DNA of 64,000 nt from Chrysoperla carnea (taxonomy: Eukaryota > Arthropoda > Insecta > Neuroptera > Chrysopidae), in assembly GCF_905475395.1 (NCBI RefSeq), contig NC_058340.1:68860181-68924180 (forward strand), read 5' to 3'. Positions 1 through 13,728 of the stretch are shown here, one piece after another (position 1 is the first letter of the stretch; every line of letters starts with the position of its first letter). The notes under the pieces were generated by a model. It saw only the letters and a list, made by a program, of their open reading frames with translations, made no database searches and was not told the origin of the DNA. A program made the translations under genes and the position numbers.

Positions 1-582
1 TCTTGATTCAAAAATATATTCATCACTAATATATTTAATAATAATTCAAAACTACTCTTAACATTGCACTATATTCACCGTTCAAATTGACTGTCCGTAG
101 AGGACTGACCTGTTATTTCGACAGCACTCTTAACTACCTATTTTCATACATGTCGTTTCCATGAAAACCACGTTCTATTTATGTCATTCGCACAGCTACT
201 TTAGATCTTATCTTATCTTTTAGGATCTAAATTGACTATTCAAGTAACCCGGAGAACTAAATCCAATCTGATGTCAGAACATGATATACCCAATCAAAGT
301 CGGCAACTTTTGTTACGAATTCATTGAAAATAATGCAGACACTGATATTCAACTCTGGCTATACGGAGCAATTCAACAATTACCTCAGTCAATTGTTTAT
401 TTTCACTTTTTTACTTTGTAATATTAACTTGGTTTTGTAATATATTTTGAAAATTATTCGAATTTTTCAAGTAAAAAGCACTTGGAGTAATTAATTCACT
501 TTGAATATTTATAATTGACACAAAACTTTGATGGATAGTAAAGTTATTATTAAGTCCATCCCGTATAAGTGTCTGTTTTACA
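1..582. other. AT-rich DNA with a repeat fragment
   Basis: 378-415 is the reverse complement of the start of the family seen at 39586 and 55462 (AAACAATTGACTGAGGTAAT). Nothing else is recognised. Confidence 0.35.
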
Positions 583-625
583 CAGTAGAGTTCCAATAAT
601 CGGGGCTCCATAAAAACCAACAGTC
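583..625. repeat. One end of a pogo-like MITE
   Basis: CAGTAGAGTTCCAATAATCG matches the terminal sequence of the MITEs at 59250 and 50382 and of the fragment ending at 40618. The opposite end is not found. Confidence 0.4.
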
Positions 626-669
626 TGGATTTATTCAGATGGGTTCTATGGAAAAATGTATTATAAATA

Positions 670-790
670 AAATAATGGGGCCGATTTTGAAAATATCCAG
701 TTTTACATATTTCCGCGGTTTCAAGGACGCAATATCCGAATCAAACCTTTGCAATGTGATGTGAATATGTTCGTTCGGATTATTTCGCCT
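670..790 (+). repeat. Fragment of the 37865/49563 dispersed family
   Basis: ATGGGGCCGATTTTGAAAAT followed by TTTCAAGGACGCAATATCCG is nearly identical to 49588-49690. The internal part of the element is lost here. Confidence 0.6.
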
Positions 791-796
791 CGATTA

Positions 797-945
797 TCTA
801 CACCAGACCATCACAATTAAATTGAGCTAATAAGGCGAGAATAATCGAGACTCTACTGTAATTCAAAAAGTAAAAAATAAGAAATCAAAAATAAATGTTG
901 CCGCTTCATCAAAATGGTGTTAAGATTATCATTTAAAGAATATCA
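797..945 (-). repeat. SINE-body fragment joined to a MITE end (composite)
   Basis: Reverse complement of 27157-27310. A piece of SINE body (CACCAGACCATCACAATT) is joined to GGCGAGAATAATCGAGACTC and then AAATAAATGTTGCCGCTTCA. The same junction occurs at both loci. Confidence 0.65.
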
Positions 946-1359
946 AAATGTTATAAAAGTATACACGTATAGTGAGTGTTAAACGCAGTGGGTACCTCTC
1001 CATGACATGTAGGGAGGTTTTATTTTTTATACTTTTTCACAGTTGTATAACATTTCTATAGACTTTCTATACTCTAGAAAGACTACTAGAAATATAAAAA
1101 AGCTATAGCTATTATACCATGTTATATATAAATATTAAAAAAAAAAAAAAAAACGTAGGCGTTACCATTTTAATATGTCCGCAACATTATCGTATATTAT
1201 AAGTGAAGGGTGTCAACATACTATTATTCCATCTATATCCAGAAAAAATATCTATATAGAGAGAAGTTTATATACATATATTATAAAAAAAAAAAGTATT
1301 ATATATATGTAATTTTTATATCAAAAGTACGCTTCTTTACGTCCCAAACTCCTGTGTGT

Positions 1360-1430
1360 TCAGTGGCGGATTAGCCATGTAGCAAGAGTAGCAAATGCTA
1401 CAGGCCCCACGCACCTAAGTAAATTTACAC
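1360..1430 (+). repeat. Possible DNA-transposon terminus
   Basis: CAGTGGCGGATTAGCCATGT followed by GCTACAGGCCCCACGC looks like the terminus of a class II element. I found no matching inverted end, so this is weak. Confidence 0.2.
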
Positions 1431-1554
1431 CCAGGTAGAAAAAGAGGACATATAGAAGAAAACTGGAAAGAAGGAGACAAATTTGTGGTGGCCAAAGAGC
1501 CAAAGTTGTTTTACGAAGACTAAAGAAAAAAATTGGAACCAAGAAAAAAAAGAT

Positions 1555-1941
1555 AGTCAGTCATGGGAACTGTCGATTAGGCATGATAACCTGAACAAGT
1601 TCCAACATCAGATTGGAAAAAGACAATCTCCCGCGTGTGACAGATGCGGAGAAAATTCAGAAGAAACATCGATCCACTTACTCTGTTACTGCCCGGCGCT
1701 CATACAGCAGCGAAGGAAATGGTTTGGTCCGGCCATAATCGAACTAGAAGAAATTAGGAAACTCAGCGCTAGGCAAATCCTGGGTTTCAGTACTTACATC
1801 AGTTGGTTATAATAGCCACTGAAAAGCGTAGCGGGGATAGAGTACAAGGGTCTATTTGGCTAGGTGCTCTGAGCCATTGCTTCGAGGCGCGATGCTCGAG
1901 CATGGCCCGCTAACCTCCATACCATACCATACCATACCATG
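1555..1941 (+). mobile_element. 3' end of a non-LTR retrotransposon (Jockey/I/R1-like), 5'-truncated
   Basis: The reading frame to 1812 ends with a Cys/His motif typical of the region after the RNase H/endonuclease part of insect LINE ORF2: CDRCGENSEETSIHLLCYC (CX2CX9HX4C), then PALIQQRRKW. A stop is followed by a 3' UTR and a short tandem tail (ATACC)n at 1916-1940. Upstream coding is missing, so the element is dead. Clade assignment is an inference. Confidence 0.65.
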
Positions 1942-2224
1942 GAAACTGTCGATGGAAGTGAAAATTTAAAAACTTTGGAATATATAGCCTTTGACCTGAC
2001 TGGAGCCTTAGGCAGTGCAGGTTAGCATGCTCGCATATAGCTCTAAAGAATACCTATTCACAATACCTGAATAATAATAATAAATAATACCTCAATACTA
2101 TTCAAATAAATTGTTCACAATTTAGATAAATATGGTGGAAGCGCAAATAAATACATTTAAATAGTTAGATATTTGGAATATCTTCGTTATATTCCATCAT
2201 TTATTTCATGGGTTCTAATTTTTT

Positions 2225-2400
2225 GGTGCGGAACCCTCAAAAACATTTTGTAGTGGACCGAATTGTGAATTTAAACCATCCTCGTATCCACTTGAACACA
2301 CACATCAAAATCGGTCCATCCGTTTAGGAGAAGTTCAATTACAAACACACGATGACGCGAGTTCCATGATTTTTGTTCACCCAAAAAGTGCTCAACGTGC
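2225..2400 (+). repeat. Dispersed repeat fragments
   Basis: AATCGGTCCATCCGTTTAGG near 2311 is typical of insect repeats with primer-like conserved text. GATGACGCGAGTTCCATGAT with TTGTTCACCCAAAAAGTGCT (2350-2400) recurs at 48427-48475 with few changes. Confidence 0.45.
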
Positions 2401-2430
2401 CAAACAAAGTTTTCACTTCAAAAATAAAAG

Positions 2431-2805
2431 AACAAGTGAAACAAACAATTGATTTAGTTAATTGTTGAAATACCATGTATATATATATTTTTTCACGTCA
2501 TGTAAGTAAAGAGAGATAGCTACTCTTAGATTGCCAGACATACACACATGTCACACAGACATGATTGATATTCCCATATAATACATACTAAATAATTTGT
2601 ACCTAATTTGCATCCTCACTGGTAAACAGAGATGTTTACGAAAAAAATGGTTCAAACAAAACTTATTAATTTTTTTATAATGAACATTTTTTACATTTAC
2701 AAACTTTTATTCTATCTCTAACGGTTTACAAGAAGGGTCCTAAACACCGAAGATCCAATTGACCTATGTTGTTCATTTACGAACACGACCTCACGTTTTA
2801 CGTCC
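2431..2805 (+). repeat. Dispersed repeat family, copy A
   Basis: Shares ordered blocks with copies at 39586-40114 and 55462-56028: CAATTGATTTAGTTAATTGT, GATGTTTACGAAAAAA, CATTTTTTACATTTA, TCTATCTCTAACGGTTTACA. This copy lacks the 3' part. No protein is encoded; class unknown. Confidence 0.65.
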
Positions 2806-5800
2806 TAAAATCTTAATAACAAGAGTTTCGATATAATTCGTACAAAATCAAGCAAGAATTTACTACGATTTCTTTCTTCCAAAAAAAAATTTGTACAAAA
2901 TTGACTCAAACAAAGTTTCGTCAGTTCCAACGTCGCACGTAAAGTGGTACCTAAGTGGTACTTGTGTGTGTCTATAATAAGGCTACTCAGAAATTTTAAT
3001 AAATCATTACTTAATGAATCTATGAATCGAAAGTACCTTTCTAGCCATAAAATAATTACCTTAACTATGGAACATAAAAGAAAATTTTTAAACTAGAAAC
3101 ATTTTTTCAATAATGTCCTGTTAATTATAGATGGCATATATTCCGGCATTAAATAAAATTTTAAAATGCACGTAATATCAAAATATTTAATTAAATTAAT
3201 AAGCGTTTATTAAGAAACCACAATTTTCTTAACGTTTGTTTAAATTGGATTGTATATACAGTGTATTAGCCTCCAAAATCACAGAATTACAAAAGCAATT
3301 ACGAGGACAAAATTAAACTTTGGATATTTTCTTAAAGCGTCGTCAAAATTTAGGTAACTTAAGGCTTAAACAAATTTTGCATTTTTTCATAAATAGTGTA
3401 AATTGAAATGAAACCTACATTCTTCCTTATTAATGTTTTTGCTTTCTACACAAATAAAGTTACTACTCGGAGAACACATTCAAATATTTAGCTTTTCTAA
3501 ACATCAACTCATATAGACATGGATATATTATGTAATGCAATAATAATTATTTAGCTCAAATTAAATTTTGAACAACTGAAACTTATAAATTAAAGATATG
3601 GCAAATATTTTGCTATAAACGAAATTATAATATGTGGTGTGTTCATTTTTCCTCAAAATATCTATCATGAAAATGATTTGCTTTTGATTGGTTTTAATTT
3701 TATTAAAATTTTTGACAAATACGGTTTTTGGAGTATTTTTTTACTTGATTCTTGAAAAGAAAAAGCTTTTTGATTAAATGAATATAACTTATACAGTCTA
3801 CTCTGAAAAGTAGGTATGTTACAATTATTAATTTTACTTCTATTTGAAAGCATCGCTATGTTGCGAATTAATCAAAATATTGAGAAAATTTTACATTTTT
3901 TTGTGTTTAATGCTTTCAAGTTGTAACATTTTATCATCAAAAATTAACGGTTTTATAATGTTTTAACTAAGTAGCTAGTAAGAGCTTTATTTTCATAACA
4001 ACTCAAAGAAATATTTCCATCAACCTTTATTCAAAATTAGTTCAATTAATTCAAAAATAGTTTTCTCTAAACTGAATTATTAAAATCCTATACAATAACA
4101 AGTTAGGTCGAATTCGAATGTATATTCTTGAATGGAAGCAAGGTAACATGCAATTTGGGAGAAACAATTTCACACAAAAATAATCCATGCAAAATAAAAA
4201 CACATAAAAAAAACGTACATCACAAAAATAAAACAGAAAAACTTTCACACTAAAAAGAAAATTCCAAAAATAACACAGAAAAAATAACTTCCAATACAAA
4301 CAAATTAATCTGATCGATAAATCACAAATAAAATAAATATATTCAATAAAAAAAAAAACTCAATTATACTAAAAAATTTATATATTTATTTATTCCCAAT
4401 ATCAACCCCTTCAATCTACATCGTCTCATACTCCAACCCCGCGTACGCGAGACCACAAAAAAAAAACGCATTGAGAATTATTTTAATGGCAGACAACAGA
4501 AAACTCCAATCAGTGTTTGTATTTTTTTTAATAATTTTTCTCTACAACCAAAATAAATAGATTCCTGCCTGTGTAAAAACAAAAAAAGCCAAACCCCTTT
4601 CTTTTTAATTATTCAACCCCAAAAACACTTATAAAAATTCTACCACACTTTTTTTTGTATTATATGCAACTTGCACTGCATCAATGCATTTACATATAGC
4701 ATACATAACACCACATACTTGAATTATAATAAACGCCACAGCATGATACCTCTCATTTCATAGAAAGAATCAAACTTATACAAATTCATACATTTCTCTC
4801 TTTTTAATGCTTAAATTTTGTAGAAAGTTTCTTATTGTTTCAAAATGTACATGTTAAAGAAAGAGGAAGCATATTCTTTCATACGTTAAATTATGTATTG
4901 GTCTTTGTTTATTGTTTAGTAAATGCAAACCTTTTAAACATTTATATGTTTAATTGATATTATATTTTATATTCTTTATTTAGTAAACAAAGATGTCTTA
5001 TATAAGATTTTTATGAGATTTGAGAAAGATAGATATACTAAAAAAAGTAATGGCTGCTGGAAAAATATTATAATTTGATATTAAAAGGATTACTACTTCA
5101 CTTTTTGTAGTATATTTCATATAAATTGAATGTTTTTCATTCTATTAGAAATGTAATCTAACTGTTTTTTATAATCATTCTATGAGAAGAAGGTCTGAAT
5201 CTAAACTGTTAAACAATTGTATACAAATTTTAAATAAAACAAATCTAAGAAATCGATTTTCATCCACATTCTAATAATAAGGATGATATGGTAACAGTAA
5301 TTCCAAATTAATCTGATTTTGTAAATGGAAAATACCTCACTAACTAGAAATATGGAGTTGGCGCAAGGAAATGAATTAAATTGTATTTTCTAATCAATGG
5401 ATTTATAAAAATATGAGCTAATTTAACACCAATTTTCAATACAAATTATTTTTCCAACTAAATTATTTGGAAAATTCTTAAATTTTTCTTACTTTTCTAA
5501 CATTTGTGAAAATTTTAATTCACAACCCTGCATTAGAACTTTCATTTTAAAAAAATTCAAGTCCGAAATTATTTAATGAAAATAAGAATATTTAACATAA
5601 CCAATTCTAGCCAGAAATGAATATTAAGCATTGCAAAATGAAACTCAAACTAGAATAAGAAATTGATCTAAGATAATTTGTCTAGGCCAATTATCTTAAG
5701 GGCAAAAAAGGGATAAAATGGAAATATTAGTGAATTCTAATTTCTAATTGATAAGTTTCGATCAGGCAGTTAATCTAATTTCATTTAAATATTTTACGAT

Positions 5801-7170
5801 CATTATTCGAGAATAATTTCTCCTACAATTATTATATTTAAGTTATTTATTTGAGCTTAAGAAAAATTTCGATGTAATCTGAATATCTGGTAGGTAATTC
5901 AAAATCAAATAGCAAGAAATTGATTGGTTTAATATACAACGTTTACTTAAAATGAAGTTACTAATATTTTACGTCGGAACAACGAACCTTATTACGTCCA
6001 CTGACTAATATCAATATGGCAATTCATACTCTTTTCAACGATTCCACCATATCATAAAACCATGAAAAACCTATGCAGATTTTCTTCATAATTTAAAACC
6101 GTCCCGATTAAATCAATCGAAAAAATAGAAATATAAACTTGAGCATATACACGAAATGAAATGTTTTCTAAAATTAATGTCTTAAATAAAATGTAAAATA
6201 TGTCTTTTATTTTAGAAAATGGTTCGAGATTTGATAAAGCTGAAAAGAAAGTATACTAATTGGATCTTTTAAAGTTTTTTTTTCCAATTGCCTCAAAACA
6301 TTTTCTTCCTTGGATAATTTTCACGCTTTTCAAAAATATTAAACGAACGAAAAATTCCATTTTCCATATCATTTTGAAAACATGTTCCTATATTGGCAGA
6401 ATGATATCTTTCTAAATTCATTACCAAATATTTGTAGATCAAAATTATTATAAAATTTCTTAATAATGATCTCACAAAAGTTAGAAAGATGCGAACATTA
6501 TTTAAATCTACATTTAATCCACTTAATCTCTACCTCAAATTTGAAGAAAGCAACGATTTAAAAAAATTATTATTGATAAATTATTCAGAATTAATATAAA
6601 ATAATTAATTTATTTTAAAAATTAGAATAAAGTTTAACCCCTAGATTGTGCATGCATAAATGACCTCGATATAAATTAATCCGCCAAACCGAAAGCATCG
6701 ATGTTGACCTGTTGAAAAATCAAAAACATTTATCACTAAAAATTCATAAAAAGTCTTACTAAGCTTTTATGATTATTATAGAATTTGTTTAAAAGTTTTC
6801 TAATAAAATTTCAATGGCTATTAAACTACAATTGATATAACGAAGACTGAAAGATCTCGATTGAATTCCTATATACATGATTGTATTGGCTATAACAACA
6901 TATCGGCTAAAGCGGCAAATATTCATTGGAATTCAAATAAATCGGCTATAACGACCAACGAATGTAATAACACACATTCTTTACATGTACATACTTTTCA
7001 GGTGATCAAAATACCATCGTAATACTATTTTGAACCTTATAAACTTAATTTTGAGTTTTCTTAACCTTATTAACACATATATCGGCTATAGTGACCAATC
7101 GTTATTGGAATTAGACAGTAATAAGGACCAACGTGTGTACACTGTAAAAACAAATACTTTCACTTGAACA
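2806..7170. other. AT-rich gene-free DNA
   Basis: Poly-A/T runs and low complexity. The short frames show no protein-like composition. Around 6885-7130 the text CGGCTATAACGACC and its variants recurs several times, as in degraded pogo/Tigger-type MITEs. Confidence 0.5.
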
Positions 7171-7173
7171 TAA

Positions 7174-7290
7174 TACAGAGACGGTACATAAGATCCCATC
7201 TGATAACCAGATGAGACATTTAATGCAATTTTATTGATTTCTAAACACTCCTATCATATTTTTTCTATCGAAAAGTGTTCATGACTATTT
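7174..7290 (+). repeat. Dispersed repeat, pair with 42758-42870
   Basis: AGAGACGGTACATAAG, AGATGAGACAT, TTTTATTGATTT and CGAAAAGTGTTCATG appear in the same order and spacing at 42758-42870. Confidence 0.55.
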
Positions 7291-7426
7291 TTAACTTTCC
7301 TCTTTATTCGTGAGATAAAGCAATAAAAGCTTCGTTGTTGGGCTAGAAAGGAACCAACATTCTAATTATTCGTAACAAAATAGAAACGGCATATCGAAAG
7401 CATCAATTTAGACAATTTTAGACTTA

Positions 7427-7530
7427 GAGTTGAAATTATTAGTATACCTTATTTGCAACTTTGATGATGAATTTTGTTATAACTTTATGAATGTAGACAA
7501 AAATTAAGAATGCAATTTTTCAATATCTGC
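7427..7530 (+). repeat. Fragment of the 58125/59932 element family
   Basis: CAACTTTGATGATGAATTTT and GAATGTAGACAAAAATTAAG match 58480-58565, and with more changes 59967-60060. Confidence 0.6.
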
Positions 7531-10344
7531 ATTAGTTTTCAAAATATCGAAAGCTAAATAATTAAACTAACCTAAATTTTGAAAATTACTCCAGATATCG
7601 AAAAATTTTATGCTCACTTTTAGATTGTTTTCAATAATTTATTAAGGTTTTATCTTTAATTTTTTTTTTTTTTAAATTTGGAGAAATCTATGAAAACATA
7701 TCATCTAACGTTTTCCCATAAAACCAAATTTTAAATATGCCTACTTTTGAAGTCATTTATTTATTTAAATAATGGGGCAACCCCCACTAAAATTTTCAGA
7801 ATTGATTTAGACTTAGTCCAATTCCATATAAAACAAAGTCAAGCCTTTTTATTCAGCAGCGTTGAGGCAATTATAAAATTGAAGAATGTATCAAATATAC
7901 TTATAGATCAATCACTATTTTTAACGAACTCCTGATCCATGTCCAATATATCCCATCATTGAACATCCTGTCTATAATACAATCTCCAAAGCTCTGATGA
8001 ATCCTTTATTTATAATCCTTTTATACGATTATATATAATGATATCACATTACTTTTTTTAAATTAAAATGCAATTTGTCAATAATTACAGTTTTACAAAT
8101 GTTATTTACCACAAAGAGTAATCTTACTTACCAGTTATACCATAGAATGTCTAGATTGTTTCATTTTTAAATATATATATATAACAATTTAAATAATAAA
8201 AAAGGAGCTATAACAATTATATAGTCCTTCAAATATTGATATTTTAATTATTATATCAGAGAGAGAGATGAATCAAAAAATAATTATTACATCATACCAT
8301 TAAAATAAAAAGACTGTGGCTGGTTATCGTACACCTAATGGACTTACATGAATATGTATGAGCTATATATGTAGAAAAATAATTGTTACAACAAGAGCTT
8401 GAGTTCTATAATATGGTTTGCATATTATATGATCTATTACAGTGTTTTAAAACTCAAGATTTTTAGAAATTATTGCAAATTGTTTGTTAGAAATATAATT
8501 TTAATGCATTTTTTTTTTAATTTTTTCATTTAAATTGAAATGAAATAATTGGAAACTTTGTCTCATGGTTTAAAAGACCGGCAGCATACATTTATTATTT
8601 TCTATAGGAATCCGATAAGAGATTCGTTGCCTTTCAGGGTATTCAACATTTCAAGTTTAAAACATTTCTTACAAAAATTTAAATTAAAAAAAGTATGTAT
8701 AACAAATATGGTGGAAGCGATGGGAAAATCAAGTCCTACTAACCATATAACTGAATCGTCATCCATTTTACATATACATGAGAAATATATCTTAATGCTA
8801 TATATAAAAATTTTTTCCCAAAATTATAAGATTACTTTTTGAAAAGTTTATGACGTGCTTAATACAAATCTGAGCGAAAAATTGCTTCATCACGTCACGT
8901 TTTCGAGAAATTCGCCCCTTAATATGGAAAAAGCATAAAATAAATGGGTAATATATAATAGGGAAGTAAAAAAAAGGCTTCCTAATTCCATATGAGAAAA
9001 AACTACACAGTGATGTAACAATATTTTAAACATAACCGAAAAACCGACTTTTCCCTTTTTTTATGTAAGAATATTTCAAAAACCTTATGTATTAGACAAA
9101 TTTCGGAGTCGAATTCGAATTCAGCACCTCAAAAAAACCATAAAAAAAGTTATATCAAAGTGACAAAAAAAAGTCAAATTTTGTCAACCAGGGATTAAAA
9201 GCAAATTGCAGGTTAAAGCAACTGCCAAAAAGCTTTCCAAAAATTTTCCAATTGCATACGATTTTTGATTGATTACAAGTATAAACTAGTATTAAAACCA
9301 GTTTTAACTAGATTCAAAAGGGTAAATTTTATCATATTTTGTTTTAAAAGCTTAGATAGTCAGTAAATTTGACATACGATCTTAATGTTGTCAAAGTCTG
9401 AAACACAAGTGAATTTCAATTAGTCAGTTACATCACTTTCCTATCATTTTAAGATAGTTCACTCGTAAAATCGCTATCATAAGACAAATGTATTTTACAT
9501 TATTTACTGGAAGCTATTTTAGGGCTCATCATGAAAGCTCCACGTCAAAAGAAAATACACCTTTTCACAAAAAAAAAAAATGCAGTAATATTCACAATAC
9601 TGGATTTAGGCTTAGGCACGTGAGACAATTGTCTAGAGCGGCACAATTTAGGAGCTTCAAAATTTTGGAAAATTCAAAACTTCGAAGAGGAAATAACTGA
9701 ACGGGTAACCGAATTTTTCCCATAAAATGTATTGAATAGTCTAATGGTTGAAGATCAGGCTTTTGTCAATATTAGTCTTGATCGATAAATCCTATGGATT
9801 ATTTGAAAAAAAAAAAATCAAGAATTGAAAATTTTTGAGAAGAATTTTTTGAACACATTTATGTTCCTCAGTGTTTTTTAATGTTTGCATTTACAATGAA
9901 ATTAATCTCATTATATATTAACTTGAATATTTTTGATAATTTATCTGAAATTGATACAAATGAGTTGCTGAAAACCAAGAAAAGAAATGAAAAAACCAAG
10001 GAAATGAACTCATCGGTAAGTATCCTGCCAACTTACAAGAAACATTGGGAAATGAATGTATTCATTTAAATTATCAATTTAAAGACACCTTAGCAAATTT
10101 TTAAAATGAACGCTCGGCACAAAATCTATGGTAAAATAAAATAATGTGGTTTAGCTTCCGTTTATCTGACATATGCCTATAACAGAGGCCACCAACATCA
10201 TTATTTATTAAACTTTATGTCTTTAACTGCATCCATATATATACAATTACAGTTTATGATGTGGATGGAATCGGTTACTTCATTCTTATCCAAGCGACGA
10301 CAATCTGATCAATTCTACTGCCCCTATTAATTATAATTGTTCAC
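7531..10344. other. AT-rich gene-free DNA
   Basis: No gene or intact element recognised. A frame of 97 codons at 8549-8842 overlaps a repeat fragment (AAATATGGTGGAAGCGATGG near 8705, also at about 2132 and 13553) and shows no protein family. Confidence 0.5.
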
Positions 10345-10438
10345 ACTGCTCTGCCTGAATTCGAACCTGCAACATCCAGGTCAGTAGCCAAACAGTCAAA
10401 GACTAACGCCTTAGACCGCTCGACCACTGAGAAGGTCG
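10345..10438 (-). repeat. tRNA-derived SINE head (Leu/Ser-like)
   Basis: On the minus strand, CAGTGGTCGAGCGGTCTAAG resembles the A box of a type-II (Leu/Ser) tRNA, and CAGGTTCGAATTC about 60 nt later is a B box. The arms do not close into a proper cloverleaf, so this is a SINE head and not a tRNA gene. A body probably extends to about 10150. Confidence 0.55.
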
Positions 10439-10700
10439 AAAACCTATGTAATGTATTGCATTCACGAAATCTTCAAGATGTCATTATAGAAATTGTTCTA
10501 CCAATTTTTTTAGCATCCCAGCTACAAATTGTACTGGACCAAGATCTTTTTACACCCTGAAAAGAGAAAAAAATTACTTACGTATAAGCATGACCTTATT
10601 TTCCACAAACCAAAACCAGGAAGAAGAAAGTGATTCTATAAGTGATTGTTTAAATAAGAAGTTAATTATAAATTTTGTAAAAATTACAATCAAATTTAAA

Positions 10701-10752
10701 TTTACCTGCGTATCTCCTAAATTGCCTTTACCTGCGTATCTCCTAAATTTAT
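10701..10752. repeat. Short 26-bp tandem duplication
   Basis: TTTACCTGCGTATCTCCTAA occurs twice with a 26-bp period (10701 and 10727). Confidence 0.8.
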
Positions 10753-13213
10753 TATTCTTTCTATTCTGTTTTATCCAAACGTAATTATTACTGGACACTG
10801 GAAACTACGGCATTAAAAATTTTGCTGATAATTCAAAATTTATCAAATATAGTGTAAATTTTAATCATACAAAATTATTTTGTATCACGCATTAAATTAT
10901 TTAAATGATCTAATTGAGATCACACGGGGATTAGACGTATATTTAATTAAAAACGACCTTGTACAAAAAATTTGATAAGAAAATTTTCTTTAATCTAATA
11001 AAATAACGCAAAAAAAAAAAGATTTAGTTTTAAAATCATGTCAATATGATAGAACTTATTTTATATAGACATGCAATTTTATTAAATTGATATCAATAAA
11101 GTAAAGTAAACCACTTCCGATTTTTTTTTCAATCAAATCGATATCGATATTGTATTTCAATAAAATCAATATAATATTTTTTTGTTCTATTTATAGAAAA
11201 TTGTTTTTGTAAACATAGTTTCATAAAAACAAAAACAGGACATAGTAAGAAAGTTGATATACAAAATATGAGTGACATTTTTAGCGATAACGGCCGTCGC
11301 GTCGCCTCGCTGCGACTTATAGGTATTTATTGTAAATTCAAAATAATTGCGTACTCAACTTTTTAATGTAAAATTTAGTTGAACCATTATTTGAATGTTG
11401 AGATTTAGGAAATTCAATATGTAATTTATTTCAAAAGATCTAAAGTTTATGATAAGAAAAACTTCCAGCAATATAATGAGGATTGATCCTGAAAATTAGT
11501 AAATATAGTTTTTGTTTTTTAGAAATTTTCCGAGCATTCCCGCCAATCTATTTCCTAATATATTTTAGAACTCCAAAATTCCATAATTATCTTCAACATA
11601 GATTTTAAAGGTAAAGTTTACAGTAAATAAAAAAGTTTTTGATAGTAAGCAACTTTCGAAACGCTTGAAAAGTAAGGTGTACTTTTGACTGCAGTTGTAA
11701 ACTTCTTATACTTTTCTTAAAAGTTACCTTTTCTGTCAGTCCATCATGACCTTCTTTTATAATTAAAAAAATTCAGTCGAAGTCATAGATTTTTTGGAAA
11801 AACCATCTGAAATTTACTCCGCAAATTACTATTCATATTCTATCGATATTGACATATTCTTAAATAAAAATTGTATCTCTCTAGGAAAAAATTATTGAAT
11901 AACAACTTCTTCTACTTCCACGGCGTTCCCATTAATTAGGCTAGTAATTTTTACCAATGTCGCTGTGTAAAGAAAATTTTTCTGAGAAAAAATTGATTGC
12001 TATAACCAGCTATTATGCCAAGCTCAATTGGATGAAACTCATTAAATAAAATACCAAAATATATGTTTAATTAAAAGTCCATCAAGTTTTCACACCAAAA
12101 GCTATCTTTAAAATCATAAAAGATACCAGAAAAGTTCGAATAACAAAAAAAAATTTCAATAGATTTGCTAGAAATTTAAGTTAAAGCACTATTTCCTATT
12201 TCTTACGCAAAAATCTAGGTTTTGTAAAGAAATTTTTATGAAATTTTTAAAAAAACGGGAAAAGTTTTATAATTTTCAAACAAATTAAATTATATGGCTT
12301 AATTATTTTTGAAAATATATTCAAAATTCTGTTAACCAAACAAATTGACCAGAGGACCAATATTAGGTACTAAATTTCAAATAGAATAAGTTGGTTTTTC
12401 AAAACGACAAGGCTATGCGTTTCCGGATTTTCAAATTTAAAATTTATTTCAAATCTGGAGTGTAACCTTTTAAAAAATATAGAATAAGGTTTTTTATTAT
12501 GAATTCAACTTCTGGTTTATGATTTTGAATTAAAATTGTATAATGTTTTAAAAGCTAAATAAAATTGAAAAAAATTTATATTTTATTTTGATTTTAAACA
12601 CTTTTCATAAAATGATTTCATAAATTACACAGGTGCAATATTTGCATTTAAAGATCAAAAACTTTTAACAAAAATTTATAATTAAGTTTGTAGTATCTAT
12701 AAATACATCCAAAATTTCTATTTTTAGAATATTACACAATTTCCTATATTTAGTTCAACTCTTATACTGACATAAAATTAAATTGACGTCAAGAAAAACT
12801 GGAAAATTTGTAAAATAACAAATATTTTTAATAAATTTTAGGTGCAAAGATTCATAGTTTCAATGTTTTTAAATTTAATTTTCAAAAATAAGAAAGAAGT
12901 TATTGTTTCAAAATAATTAATTGCCAAACCTTATTTAAAAAATAAAAATATACCTACTAATCAGTATTTTAACCCCAACGAGTGGCTTCCAAAAAAAAAA
13001 ATTAGATAATTTTCATTAAAAATGCAAACATTGACTTAACGATATAATTTGCAATTTGTTTTTTCTTTTCAATTTATGTGGGGGTCATGAAATTAAAATA
13101 ACTGATAAATTTGATAATCATATTTTACACTATTTGTTATTTATTTTTATAAAAATGATAAATATTGACATGCGTCGGTCGGCCAAAAAACTCTGTACAA
13201 ACTAATTATCTCA
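10753..13213. other. AT-rich gene-free DNA
   Basis: Nothing recognised apart from homopolymer runs. Confidence 0.5.
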
Positions 13214-13517
13214 TTTAATAAAACATACTTTTTAAGGGACAAGCTTTTATTATATTAAAAAGTAGAAAATAATTTTATGTATGAGTCACTAATACCCGAC
13301 TATTTGTAAAAACTTGAGGCGCTCATATTTAAAATATCAAAAATGAACCGGAACGCATCATCTACTCCACTTTCCTAATTATTTTTCGATTCATTCTTGA
13401 TATTAAGCGCCTCAAGCTTTTTCAAATAGTCGGTTATAAGTGACTCATAGATAAAATTATTTTCTACTTTTTAGTACAATAAAAGGTTGTTCCTTAAAAA
13501 GTATTTTTTATTAAAAT
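13214..13517. mobile_element. Foldback MITE with about 120-bp inverted arms
   Basis: The left arm (13214-13335) and right arm (13395-13517) are inverted copies: AAGTAGAAAATAATTTTAT pairs with ATAAAATTATTTTCTACTT, and ACTTGAGGCGCTCATATTTA pairs with the arm containing GATATTAAGCGCCTCAAGCT. The spacer is about 60 bp. The outermost text (TTTAATAAAACATACTTTTT against AAAAAGTATTTTTTATTAAA) shows the arms reach the ends. It is non-coding. Confidence 0.8.
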
Positions 13518-13552
13518 TTTTAATTTAAGACTGAAAAATATGTATATATATC

Positions 13553-13728
13553 AAATATGCTGGAAGCGATTGGAAAATCAGGACGCCACAACTTTACCAT
13601 GCATTGTCATCCAAACTAAATGTGCACGCAAAATTCCAGCTCAATCGAAAACCGGGAAGTGGATCAAATTTGACTTTCAAGATTTGATTACAGACAACGG
13701 GACAGGTGAAACTAAATAAAAGCTTGTT
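13553..13728 (+). repeat. Dispersed repeat tail
   Basis: Begins with the GGAAGCGATTGGAAAATCA block also seen at about 8710. It ends with ACAACGGGACAGGTGAAACT and AAATAAAAGCTTG, typical of a retroposon tail in insect genomes. Class uncertain. Confidence 0.4.

Noticed and set aside
4051..4299. 82-codon hydrophobic frame on the minus strand
   Set aside because: It is produced by A-rich low-complexity DNA (runs of AAAATAAA); not a membrane protein gene.
10345..10438. Possible tRNA-Leu/Ser gene on the minus strand
   Set aside because: The anticodon and acceptor arms do not form properly; it is better explained as a SINE head.
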